Under the pieces are notes generated by a model. It saw nothing but the letters and a program-made list of their open reading frames with translations, was not told where the DNA came from and ran no database searches. This document shows positions 10,850 through 21,499 of a stretch of DNA of 64,000 nucleotides, piece by piece. Location: positions 23,934,991 through 23,998,990 of the forward strand of contig CP136061.1 of NCBI GenBank assembly GCA_032622095.1, written 5' to 3'. Every line of letters starts with the position of its first letter. Position 1 is the stretch's first letter. Source of the stretch: Siphonodentalium dalli (taxonomy: Eukaryota > Mollusca > Scaphopoda > Gadilida > Siphonodentaliidae). A program made the position numbers and the translations under genes.

Positions 10850-11265
10850 TGATGTGCCCGACTTCGTTCCGGGCTATTTAGGGATTTCTTTGTGATCGCC
10901 ACCGTCTGGGCATATTAAACAGCGTCGGTCCAGAAATATGCCTATATGAGCGAGGTCAAAGTCAAAGCCAAGGATACGATCCCACGTGAAATTGGACCCG
11001 CCCATATGTTTCCGATATCAAAGTAGGCCTACATACCAAATTTGAGTCGGATCGGTCGAGGTCCAGAAACATATGAGCGTATATGAGCGAGATCAAGGTC
11101 AAGTTCAACGACACGGTCGCACATGAAATTGGACCTGCCCATATTGTTCCCGGGATCAAACTAGGCCTGCATACCAAATTTAAGTCGGATTAGTCGAGCA
11201 GTTTTCGAGTCTATAAGACACATACACACATTCACACACAGACAGAAGTTCCAAAAATATATCAT
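10850..11265. repeat. LINE/SINE-tail type repeat with internal duplication
   Basis: It begins CTAGCTGATGTGCCCGACTT with a small CCCG...CGGGC hairpin, then contains two copies of a ~125-bp module (ATATGAGCGAGGTCAAGGTC, GAAATTGGACC, GCCCATATTGTTCCCGGGAT, CATACCAAATTTGAGTCGG) and ends in CACATACACACATTCACACA. Such ends are common in RTE-like or SINE-like families; the exact class is not determined. Confidence 0.65.
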
Positions 11266-11560
11266 AGACTAGCAGATGTGTCCGACTTCGTCCGGGCTAT
11301 TTAGGGAACAACGCTGAAAAGTATTAGGAGAAAGAAAAAAACTGTTGTTCGATCGGTCCAGAAACATGTCTATATGAGCATATATGAGCGAGGTCAAGGA
11401 CACGATCGCACGTTAAATTGGACCCGCCCATATTGTTCCCGGGATCAAAGTAGCCTACATACCAAATTTGAGTCGGATCGGTCGCGCAGTTTTCAAGTAT
11501 ATAACACACATACATACAGGCATAGAGATAGAGCGACAGAGAGAAGTTCCAAAATATATA
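11266..11560. repeat. Second copy of the same tail-type repeat
   Basis: It begins CTAGCAGATGTGTCCGACTT and contains one module of the same kind (TGAGCGAGGTCAAGGACACG, CCCGCCCATATTGTTCCCGG, CCTACATACCAAATTTGAG), ending in an ACACACATACATACAGGCAT tract. It is a direct, head-to-tail neighbour of the copy at 10850-11265. Confidence 0.65.
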
Positions 11561-11579
11561 GGAGATTTCACTGTTTTTC

Positions 11580-12095
11580 AGATATACACGTACCAAGAAC
11601 GTCTGTAAAATGTGGTTTTTTTTGTGTGTGACCACCACGTTATGAGTGTACAGCGCGCACTACCACGAACAAATGAGACCAGAAAACCATAATCAGAAAT
11701 GGTAACGTCCTCAAGATCATATTATTAGCCATAAATATAAATTATAATATAAAATATATTGGTTACATGAATGCACCGCCTCAGAATTCCGTTAAAACAA
11801 CTAATCCTTCAAATTGTTACAAAAAACTACGGCTTATTACTGCAGGTTTCTCATTCACCACACCAGAAAACTTCTAAACGCGGATCAAAAATCGGAGGCA
11901 TTGTGTTCCCGCCAAGAGTGCATGGCCCAGCCATTATTCATACCTAAACACCGAAAGCAATTAACGCGGTCATAATAGTTACATACTGCAACTATAAGAC
12001 ACCCAGCGAATACACACCCCACGAAAACCCGAAATGTGTTGTCCTGCGAGAAATCCCATCGCTATAGCTCAATTTGACACGGCCAGATTAGCCTT
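11580..12095. other. No gene seen
   Basis: No supported frame or repeat. Confidence 0.35.
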
Positions 12096-12109
12096 CCTAC
12101 AATATCCTA

Positions 12110-12611
12110 AAACAATAAAGCTTCTCAAATCATCGGCATAGTCAACAGAACTTTCACGAACTTGGACATCGACACTTTCTAATCGCTCTACATAAGCATG
12201 GTCAGACCTATCATCGAATACTGGAACTCTCATGGAGTCCACGTCACAAATATCAAAGCATTGTGTTAGAGAAATACAAAGAAAAGCAACGAAACTAGTT
12301 CGTCACATAAAAACTCTATGCTACCGAGACCGAATGATAAGACTCAATCTGATGTCTTTAAAAATCGAAGATTTAAAGGAGATCTAATCGAGGTATATAA
12401 ACTGTTGAATGGTCATTACAATATCAATGCCTGTGACCTATTAGAAAGACATTCACCAGGAACAACAAGAGGACATAATAAAAAGCTACAGATGCGCACT
12501 GTTAACAATGCCACAGGAAAATATTTCTTCACGCAGAGGGTGGTAAATAGCTGGAACTCTCTGCCAGACTTCGCTGTTGAGGCTCCAACACTCGATCAAT
12601 TCAAAATATAG
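12110..12611 (+). pseudogene. LINE reverse-transcriptase C-terminal relic (CR1/Jockey group)
   Basis: From 12318 an open stretch contains RRFKGDLIEVYKLLNGHYNI, TTRGHNKKLQMR and FFTQRVVNSWNSLPDFAVEA, the typical last ~100 residues of CR1/Jockey-group ORF2. Upstream, broken frames give FTNLDIDTF and VRPIIEYWNSHGVHVTNI, the preceding conserved block, with frameshifts and a stop. The element is 5'-truncated; the GAT microsatellite at 12772-12815, 160 bp downstream, is a plausible 3' tail for this LINE type. Confidence 0.85.
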
Positions 12612-12771
12612 TTACATAGATTCATTCTTCTATTATATAAAATACGAGTTCGACGACAAGTAATATGTTCAAGTGACTCACAAGTAAATATCGAATGACG
12701 ATACATATATTTGTAAACAATCATTGCAAATAATGTTAGTGGGACGAAAAGTCGCAAGACTTGTTCCGTAT

Positions 12772-12815
12772 TATGATGATGATGATGATGATGATCGATG
12801 ATGATGATTATGATA
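12772..12815. repeat. (GAT)n microsatellite
   Basis: TGATGATGATGATGATGATG, one CGATGATG interruption and more GAT units. Confidence 0.9.
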
Positions 12816-12839
12816 TAATTGATAGAACAAACCACTATT

Positions 12840-14175
12840 ATGATGATCGTGTCTTTATTTATTTAAAATACGTATCAATTGACATATACGCACCCGTTCC
12901 CTAATTAAAATAAACATATTTCGACAATTTTAGGGGACGTCCGCGAATTCGGGGACCTCCGCAAATAGTCCGCAAATAGCGATCTACTGCGAATTGTCAT
13001 AACCGGAAACACCCATTATCTATTTATAAAATGCTCAGCGAACCACATATTTCTAAAATCTGCAGAGCAGTATACACCGCACCGGGGGCGTTAATAACTA
13101 TTAGGTATTTAGTTGAGAAGATGGTTAATTATCTTACACTTCTTCCAACAATATTTATGGAATTTCAGTAGCCAATGAATAGTAGTTTTTTCTCTCTCAG
13201 TTTTAAATTTGCACACAGACAGCTACAAAAAATAGTACTTCGCGAATTTAAACATGAGTAAGGTATGTCCGCTCACTTAGAACACACCGACCTTTTTTAG
13301 TCATCTGTGCTGTCAAAAAGGTGTGGTGTCGGTTCGTGTTATGTGGTGTGTTTTACTGTGATATAAAATGCATGACCCAATATCAGATTACCAAATATAA
13401 TTTAATGTATATGTACATATATTGTAACGAAAGACAAAATTATTGTGCGAGTCTGCGTTTCATATGATGATTTCAAATTCAACGTCCTTGAGAACTCAGA
13501 ACTATCGCCCCTTTCTTGGTTAGATTAGAAGCACGTACGCCATACTCTCTTGGAATTCCGTAGACGTTTCAAGGTTGTGAGTTAATCAATCGGTAAATTT
13601 TAATACCGACCACTTTTACAAACCTATCCTTTGATTTGAGGCGTCGGATTTACACTATAATATTTTATACTCTATCAGAGTTGCTCGACCACTTTTACAA
13701 ACATTTAAGTCGGTTTAGCTGCCATTTCAACAAATTTAATTCTATATCGTTTTAAAGATCTTGAATTAAATTCTAAAATCCTCGTCGATATTTTTTGTCC
13801 TGTCCCCGGTGTAATTCTTTAACATACACTCACACCTACACTCACACAAACACTAAACACTAATAGTGGATACTTTCAATTCAGTATTTAATTTCTTCAG
13901 TGTTATGACACCGGGGTGGGTCGATCGTGTTTGCTCTTATTTCAACGTCGCCTGCCACTATTCTTATTCTATACCTACTTCTACGATTTACCTATCCGTG
14001 CGCTGTTCTGTTATATTGCGGGGATAGACACTACACATATTATATATCATATTTCCTCTGGAATATATCGATAATACTACTGGTCCTGAATGGCGTTGAA
14101 CGGATACGTGTATCGGCTAAGTGGGATTTGGGTATATAATTCATGTAAAATACAAGAAACCACACCCCCACTCTC
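12840..14175. other. No gene seen
   Basis: AT-rich sequence without supportable frames. CCCCGGTGT (about 13806) and ACACCGGGG (about 13908) form a small inverted pair bracketing a CACTCACAC-rich tract. Confidence 0.4.
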
Positions 14176-14182
14176 CATATAT

Positions 14183-14275
14183 GTTAGGGTTAGGGTCAGG
14201 GTTATGGCTAGGGTTAGGGCTAGGGTTATGGCTAGGGTTATGGTTATGGTTAGGGCTATGGTTAGAGTTAGGGAT
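14183..14275. repeat. Interstitial telomere-like repeat, degenerate (TTAGGG)n
   Basis: About 15 hexamers in one orientation: GTTAGGGTTAGGGTCAGGGT, then units varying as GGCTAG, GGTTAT and GGTTAG. TTAGGG is the telomere repeat of vertebrates and many invertebrates, including molluscs. The degeneracy indicates an old internal tract. Confidence 0.8.
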
Positions 14276-14279
14276 AATG

Positions 14280-15860
14280 TAGTCTTACATGAAGGACATG
14301 CCGGGATTTGCCCATATGGAAGGCTCTTTCCTGGTCATTATTAGGTACATATATGAATATGTTATATCTGTTCGATCATGATGTACAGCTGTGGGTTTCC
14401 AACCCCGACACCTTCAACTGGTACCATACATGTGTAATAGTATCATAAATCGTATGCATATTTACAGAACTCTAGAGATTAAAATTAATATTTAATGTTT
14501 TCTATATTTCTGCACGCGTGATATCATGTAAACCAATTATCGCAGCGAAGAATGCTGATTACTCCCGGCCAACAATAAATTCTCTCGCCTAGGTTTGTGG
14601 AAATTTAGATATTGTCATTGTCCCGTGGAAGTCAGGTAAAATTGTGCTCCCGTCGAGTTGACAGATAATTTCATTTCAGAACCACTTTCAATGGACTCAT
14701 GGTGTGTATATGTAAAAGGGAACACTGTAAACCCAAAAGAACTCAGTATTTTACATGCGGATAGGTATGACTCAGAGCCACATGCAGAACAATTGATAGA
14801 TGTCGTAGCAACCATAAAACAGAGGGCTCAAATGGTGCGTGTGTGCACAAGAGAACAAACTAAGATTTGAATTTGATCCAGTAGATGGTATCAATTAACA
14901 TACCGACAAGTTTGCATCCACCACTTATTCGGGGAGCGATTTTGTTCTGGTTTGATTTCGTTGATGAGGAAATACAAGTCATCAAGACAACTTATCCAGT
15001 CATCCTGCAACCAAACCTCAAACGGTTCTTTTCACGGCCATCCGAAATTTGACAAAGATACTTCACTTTTAGATTAGATTATACATTTACCGATGGTCCG
15101 CCTAAGAATACATTGCGTTCTATACTTTCTCTTTGTTGCAAGTACTGGTAATGGAATCGAAACGCTTCGAGTTCATATGTTTTTTTTAAGTCCAGTGGTT
15201 CCGCTGAAGGGAACACCGACGACACTGCCATTATAGGCAACTGAACTCGAGGACTTCGAATTGTGTCCGAGTCCCCGCTCTTCTACTCGTCAGTAGGAAA
15301 ATATTCGAATTTCGGTCTAAAACTAACAAAATTCACACAATGTGCTGGTTGGAAATATCAAGCTATCAGATCAAATTTAACGTAACTGTTATCTGAGCTG
15401 TCCAAACATCATTGTGTCATACATGTATTGCCAACTGTTTAAAATGTCCCTGATGGTATCTGTAGAGTGGTGGTTGGTGTTCTTTTGCACTGGTTGGTAT
15501 TGATTCACACGGATAAAGAAATGTAAAGGACCATAGAATTAAATAGTCTCATAATTTTCTGGAGCGAGTGTGACATGTACTTAACCCCAACCTTGAGTGA
15601 GGTGGATGACAAACGCACTAAGTTTTGTCCGATCGAATTGGTTTTTGTTCGTGCTCATCGCCTCGTCAGCCACTATCTCATATCACGATGTTCTTAGTTT
15701 ACACAATAGTTTCCTCAATTGTATGACAAACCGGCTTATTCAAAAAACATTTTCATGCTCGAACCCCAGAATATCGAACTTAACAGTACATCTATCTCCA
15801 AATCAATGCATATCGTATTGGGCAACCGCTCATTAATTCCAAATGACTTGTTATAGTGCG
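14280..15860. other. No gene that can be supported
   Basis: A 70-codon plus-strand frame at 14658-14870 and an overlapping minus frame show no recognisable domain. Nothing else stands out. Confidence 0.35.
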
Positions 15861-15865
15861 GGAAC

Positions 15866-16075
15866 CGACACATCAAGACGAAATTCATGCTAATATCACA
15901 TGACTCACTTAGACTTTATGCAGTATCCAATGCAACATGTCAAGAAGTAACTCATGCTAATATCACAAGAATCCGACCTGCTGTGGCAATAAACAAATTA
16001 AAACGAAATTCATGCTAATATCTCATGACTCCGACCTCACAACAAGACGAAATATGTTAATGTCACATGACGCAG
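15866..16075. repeat. Irregular ~60-bp repeat, about 4 copies
   Basis: The word AAATTCATGCTAATATCACA, with variants AACTCATGCTAATATCACA and GAAATATGTTAATGTCACAT, recurs about every 55-70 bp, usually followed by TGACTC or ATCCGACC. Confidence 0.7.
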
Positions 16076-16096
16076 ACAGCAACGCTGACAACGCTT

Positions 16097-16257
16097 AGTG
16101 TTGTGAAACACTCCGGTAGTGTGATCAAATAGAGGATACTCTTACTCAAAGGGGTTAATTTTACAAATATTAATTCCAAACTGATAACACACATCGTCAT
16201 TATTATATATAAACCGTTTCCGTTACTTTATCTCCGATAGTTGCGTCCAGAGTGAGC
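16097..16257. repeat. Dispersed repeat, copy 2 (other copy 325-505)
   Basis: GTGAAACACTCCGGT, CTTACTCAAAG, AACACACATCGTC and GTTGCGTCC follow in the same order as at 325-505. Confidence 0.55.
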
Positions 16258-16259
16258 GT

Positions 16260-17365
16260 CCCCAGCGGTTGGGTGCCCCAGAGTGGTCGCCCATACTACT
16301 GACATCATCTTGGATAACAAAGTTTCCCCAAAGCGGATTTTAACGGGATTTTAGACATGTATTATACTAAAGACTCTCCTTCGTCTTTTGACACCAAAAT
16401 TTATTTCTCCCGGTTTAACAAATCATAAGGGAGAGGAGCCTCACTAAGTTTGTTAACTTGTGCTCCGATCCCCTGTGCACTCACAACATTGTTTATAAAT
16501 TCTGTGTTATGTAAAATATTCCATGTATATGTGAGTCACAATAAATATGTTCAAACAAACATGTCGAGTACCATAACCATACTATCGAATGCAATCAGTT
16601 CGTTTTGCACTCTGTGACCTGTTGACCCCTGGGACCTCCGAAGGCCGAATTATGTCAGATTCGATCACGATGTAATTAGGAATTCATCCCATCATTTTGA
16701 TATATGATATGGCCCCATACTCCAACTATACGTCATGTTGGTGCGTTGTTTTTATCCCTACCTCTAAACAGAATCCAACGCGATAACTAACATGGGTACT
16801 GCGAGACGATGTCGATTTTCATATTTTGCGTACAGATCTCGCAGGGGATTTTTAATATATGGTGTGAAAATGTCCCCGCTTACCATGAACATAATTTCAT
16901 TCTGGGTTAGGCCGTATTTCTCGTATTTTCACTGGACTACCAGCAGCAGGCCGGTCCTTGACATGTTCAATTTTGTATATATATTTTTCGTATATTTCAA
17001 TTAAATTGTGTTATAATGTATCCAGGGACTAAATTTGAGTTGGGCAGTAGATAGTAGATGTCTCGTCAGTCATGGGTTGTGAAAATTGGCGACATCGATT
17101 TCCGTGAATATGACATTGTATCAGAACCAACATATACTGGATGAGTAGGCAGCCGTCCGCGGATATGCGCTCGACGGAAACGAAACACACTCTTGAGTTG
17201 ATGACACGAATTGAAGATGTTTATACTTGGCCGAGATTCTACTAGTGACATCAATCTTGAAGATTACAATTGAATGAGTTTCCCTGGGCGTATTATGCTC
17301 ACCATATCAATAGATATCCGACGATTGCTGCCGGGAAAGAAGTCGGCGTGCCTAGATCGTTCCGT
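16260..17365. other. No gene seen
   Basis: No supported coding or repeat feature. Confidence 0.35.
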
Positions 17366-17369
17366 ATGC

Positions 17370-17765
17370 GACTTGAGGGGTAGCTACAACATATATACGG
17401 CTCATTCGGCGTGAGTCTCACTCTCTGGAGTTGTGATATCTCTGCGGTATTCTGTGTTATTCCGTCAAGAGGTGGGGTGTCTGTGGCAACTTCGGTTAAC
17501 CGAGACGCGATCTTTCATTGTGTGTCTCTGATTCAAGAGTTGGGGTAGCTAAGACATAATTATACGGCTCATTCTGTGTGACTCTCGTTCTCTGGAGTTT
17601 GCATAGCTTAGATTTGTGTGACTCTTATTCAAGAGGTGGGGTGTCGTGACAACTTCGGTTGTGTGACTCTTATTATTGAGGTGGGGTGGCTAAAACATTT
17701 CGGTCGGTTTGACAGGATCGTCCATTGTGTGTCTTTTATTCTAGAGGTGGGAAAGCTAAGACATC
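17370..17765. repeat. Degenerate tandem repeat, ~60-80-bp units
   Basis: Words such as TGTGTGACTCTTATTCAAGA, GGTGGGGTG, GCTAAGACAT and ACGGCTCATTC recur five or six times with variable spacing. The whole has the look of an old minisatellite. Confidence 0.65.
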
Positions 17766-17968
17766 TGTAATTAGCTTCAACGGATTCGCTGTTTTGTGAG
17801 TACCATATACATTATAGATACGTCAAAACTATTTGAGTGGAGTTCTTTTGACCAACTTACTCAACCCATTCCAAAATATCCGAAATTCGTCTGACAGACT
17901 GCAGTAAATTTGAATTTACTGATGTATCCATCAATAGTCAGGCGCATGCTTTGCTAAAATTTCCTGAT

Positions 17969-18110
17969 ATTTCAAAATGGATTTTCTCAGCTGTCTGGAA
18001 TTTCTTTCTGAAATTTTGTACAAGCGATTATTGTGACACAATTTAATTTAAGAACCATCAACTAGTTGGAAATTATGACCTCATTTAACTTTGATGGCAT
18101 GAATATGGCA
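17969..18110. repeat. Dispersed repeat, copy 2 (other copy 10698-10840)
   Basis: TTTCAAAATGGATTTTCTCA and GAACCATC...GGAAATTATGACCTCA match the other copy in order and orientation. Confidence 0.75.
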
Positions 18111-18114
18111 ATTT

Positions 18115-19650
18115 TCGCTCGTCCGGTACCAAAAACTTCCATAAGATTGAACGTTTTTAAAAGTGCCGTACATATATGCATGATGACATCTGAGGATCTT
18201 GAAAGGAGAATTAATTTTGTTTTATTCAATAAATTACATAATTATTTTTATTTAGAAAGACAACCGGCTATAAATAAGGCTCTATATTTGAGAATTTTAT
18301 GTCATGCTTTATGATCAATAAAACATAGGGCTGAGATTAGTTTTAGGTCATATGTCCATAGTCGAATCCCCAGCTGACCAGGGAGTCTTTAATACTGTGG
18401 ACTGTCTCCCCATGTAACGTATGATATCTATAAAATTATATCTTTTTAAAAGTTGTGCACTCGTTTTAAATTTATATTTGTACTCGTTTTTAACGACACG
18501 CCCTTGTGAGAAATAGTATCAAAACAAAATTGTTCGATCTTACCGGGATGCCAAATTCCAAATAATCACCACCCACACCCATCTCACACCCCGGGATAAC
18601 GAAAATTAAATCCCATGAGGGGGCATCTCTTCCCCCATACCGGGAATGTGTACATTACTATTTCAGGAGAGCTGTCTAAGCCTCATCCTCGTGCATCATT
18701 ACAGTGCCAATTTTTAGAGATGACTTTGAGCTGAGAATCATACATGTACATAGAACCAAACAATGAATAAATAGCAGCTCAATTAAACTTTAAATGATAA
18801 CGATGGGCATGGCCTATTATAGCGCTGAGATATATTGCAGACACCACAAATATTATTAAAACCCAATCTTTGAGATCATGAAGTGTATATCACGCATGTA
18901 TAGATGTGAATATATGTTTAATGGTCTTACTCAAAATTGGAACACTATAAACAGACAATGTCTCAAAATCATGCCATAAAAAGCAGAATTTATTTGTGGT
19001 ATATGAAAGCGGTCGAATTAACTATCAAATTAAAATATCTTACGTTCATACCCTTGGGTCAAGTAATTGTGTCCTAAGTGTTCACGTTAGCCACGGTAAG
19101 TATATCGGATTAAAGCCAGTTGGCTGTTTGACGCATCCAATTAGATTGGCACGCGCGTAAAATTTAAAATCTCATTCATGTTTATGCTTACTAAATGTTT
19201 TAACTCAATCACGTCCCGATAACATCGCCACCCAACCTCTCATTATAGTATATTTAATTTTATTACATGATCCTACCTTTATTCCATTCAATAAACCCAT
19301 TCTATAAATTGTGATATTAAACGTTCGTTTAATAACAGGAAATAGTGCCAGGTGACCTCTGACTTCCGGTTTGTGGTTTCTTTACATTCCGTACGCTACG
19401 TCTCAAAATACTATGGCTTCCAATATAATTTCAACAAACTATAATGAATGAAGAGTTTGAAAAGTTATGTCGTTAAATATACGCCATTAAATACTCCAAA
19501 GAGTCTTTATTTATATGGGACTATTTCTTTGCGCGTGCAAACAACGCAGAGTTGTGTGAAACGTCATCGCATGCCTTATAGAAGTTGATGTTAGTTTCGC
19601 GTCCCATTTGTTGATTTAAGTATGTTTTGTCGAGGTTTTGGATCATGTAA
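18115..19650. other. No gene seen
   Basis: AT-rich; an 82-codon frame ending at 18314 has no recognisable motif. AGTCGAATCCCCAGC (about 18361) resembles a pol III B box but lacks an A box upstream. Confidence 0.35.
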
Positions 19651-19654
19651 TAAA

Positions 19655-19816
19655 TAGAATCTACAACTCGTCCCAAGTTTATATCGAAATTTACAAAACT
19701 CGTCCAGTAAATTAGGTCTGGACCTCGCCAAAGGCTCGGTCCAGACCTAATTTACTGGACTCGTTTTGTAAATTTCGCTATACACTGGGGACTCGTTGTA
19801 GATCCTCTATATATCA
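19655..19816. repeat. ~160-bp palindrome (foldback element c)
   Basis: ATCTACAACTCGTCCC on the left mirrors GGGGACTCGTTGTAGAT on the right, and the inner arms CCAGTAAATTAGGTCTGGAC and GTCCAGACCTAATTTACTGG are perfect complements. The centre is CCTCGCCAAAGGCTCGG. It resembles elements a and b in having a CTCG...GCTCG centre. Confidence 0.9.
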
Positions 19817-20260
19817 CATGAAACCCCTATTACATAATTAGAAAGCTATTACATATGTCCTCACTAGTTATGAATAGGCGTGTGCTTCCCACTTATCACC
19901 TGGCATCGCGCCAAAACAATGAACGTGCGTCGTTACATTGATTCAGACGGATTAATAATATTTCGGAAAGCCTTGCATGACACGAACACCGGACAATGCA
20001 AAATGATTGCTGCATACTTTAAAGTTAAATTATTGCCTAAATTCGTTGCACGAACGAAAATATACACAAAAACAAAGAGGCAAACTCGAGGACTATATTT
20101 TCCGTCGCCAGCCAGAGCGCGCAATACTGCATGTCGTATACGGTTGTGAACCGTCTCAGACAACGCTGCAAATGTATTGCATTTTGCACCTTCTTTTAAG
20201 GATTTTGATTGTTAAACATTAATAAAGCTCCAGTTCTTTTTTTCATATGATATACAAGAT

Positions 20261-20455
20261 GTTGGGATATAAGATTTTATGAAATCCTTTTGATAAATTT
20301 GATTCACAACTCGCCTACGACTCGACTCGGTCAAAAGCTCTGAAGTGTTTGGTATAATGTTTCCACCTCCGATTTAAAATAAAATTTATCTTATCTAACT
20401 TATCTTTGTGAATAAAATTTATCAAAACTCGTTTCATAAAATCTTATATCGCAAC
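20261..20455. repeat. ~195-bp imperfect palindrome (foldback element d)
   Basis: GATATAAGATTTTATGAAAT is mirrored by TTTCATAAAATCTTATATC, and TTTTGATAAATTTGATTCAC by GTGAATAAAATTTATCAAAA. The interior contains CTCGCC, GACTCGACTCGG and AAAGCTC, the same CTCG words as in elements a to c. Confidence 0.8.
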
Positions 20456-20516
20456 ATAAATCGTTGGAGATCCTTTTTTACTGACCAATTTAAACCAGTG
20501 ACAATAACCAATAAGT

Positions 20517-20745
20517 AGTCTGGAGTGGTCGCAAGGCCGAGATACTTATGCGATTTTTCTTTCGTTATGTTTTCGTTCTGCAATATTAAGTTCAACGGAT
20601 CGTATCTCGAAGTAAAAGAGAAATATATTGCATTTTTGTTCTGTGGATTAAATGTGATAAGCCATCGTTCAGACTCAGCCCATAGCATGACTGTGTTAAG
20701 GCCTTTATTTCTGATTATAAGCAATTTAGATCAAAATCAGACCTA
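20517..20745 (-). pseudogene. LINE reverse-transcriptase thumb fragment
   Basis: The minus-strand frame reads WAESERWLITFNPQNKNAIY, then LILQNENITKEKSHKYLGL. This is the conserved block after the FADD palm motif in CR1/Jockey-group reverse transcriptases (W-x-x-x-W-x-x-x-F-N-P-x-K, then SHKYLG). Both ends are lost, so it is a short dead fragment. Confidence 0.8.
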
Positions 20746-20807
20746 GTGAGACCCAGTGACACTTGGACCGCATTTTAACCTGACATAGCGTATATACCTG
20801 CCGGTTG

Positions 20808-21296
20808 TTTAAAGGTACTCAATCCGTAAAGAGGGTCCCCATCTCAACAGATTCCAACAACAACAATCCGATCAGAGGGTCCTATATTACTATTTCTTTG
20901 GCTTTGGGGGTAAAAACTATTTGATTCGAGTCGAGGAACCCATCAAACAAATCTCAGAGTTATTAGATATTGATTTTTGAAATTTGTTAATTGCTCGAGA
21001 TGAGTACTAATAACTGCCGTCAATTTGGTAACCTGCTCGAGATTTGACGCCAAAACTCTATTCAAACAGACAAGGATGGATAACTCTATAATCAAGTGGT
21101 AATAATAACGAAACTTTGACTGTCTTCTGGGCCAGAAAGAATTCCCGATAATGAAAAATAATAGATTTCTAAAATCGATATCTAACAAATCTGAGCTTTG
21201 ATGGGTGACTTCCTCGACTCGAATCAAATAATTTTGACCCCCGAAGCCATTGAAATAGTAATTGAGAGGAGTTTTATCGGATTGAGTACCTTTAAA
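20808..21296. mobile_element. Non-autonomous TIR element, ~489 bp, largely palindromic
   Basis: Ends are TTTAAAGGTACTCAATCCG and CGGATTGAGTACCTTTAAA, perfect 19-bp inverted repeats. Inside, GATTCGAGTCGAGGAACCCATC (left) is mirrored by GATGGGTGACTTCCTCGACT (right), so most of the element folds on itself. A TTAA target duplication, as in piggyBac-type elements, is possible because both ends contain TTTAAA, but this cannot be separated from the repeat itself. There is no ORF. Confidence 0.8.
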
Positions 21297-21304
21297 GCTA
21301 GAGT

Positions 21305-21362
21305 TTTACGTAGACCAGGTTTAAACTGGAGCTGACGAATCCGGCCATAAAGTCCTGATCGA
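21305..21362 (-). repeat. Fragment of the GATTCGTCATCTC MITE family
   Basis: On the minus strand GGCCGGATTCGTCAGCTCCA followed by GTTTAAACC matches 60079-60110 and the ends of the element at 61450-61857. Confidence 0.6.
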
Positions 21363-21499
21363 TGTCTACAGAACAACACAGAGCGTGCATTGGTTCTGCC
21401 CTCGTTATAAACAATAATATATTTATGTTTAAGTATTAATAATGCGCGGAATTGAAATGCTGGTGTCAGCGTCCGACTAAATAGCATCCGCACTGAAGT

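Noticed and set aside
14615..14870. Overlapping 66- and 70-codon frames
   Set aside because: No domain, no splice context, and both strands are equally open.
19880..20222. Frames of 71-89 codons on both strands
   Set aside because: Three competing frames with no motif; likely chance.
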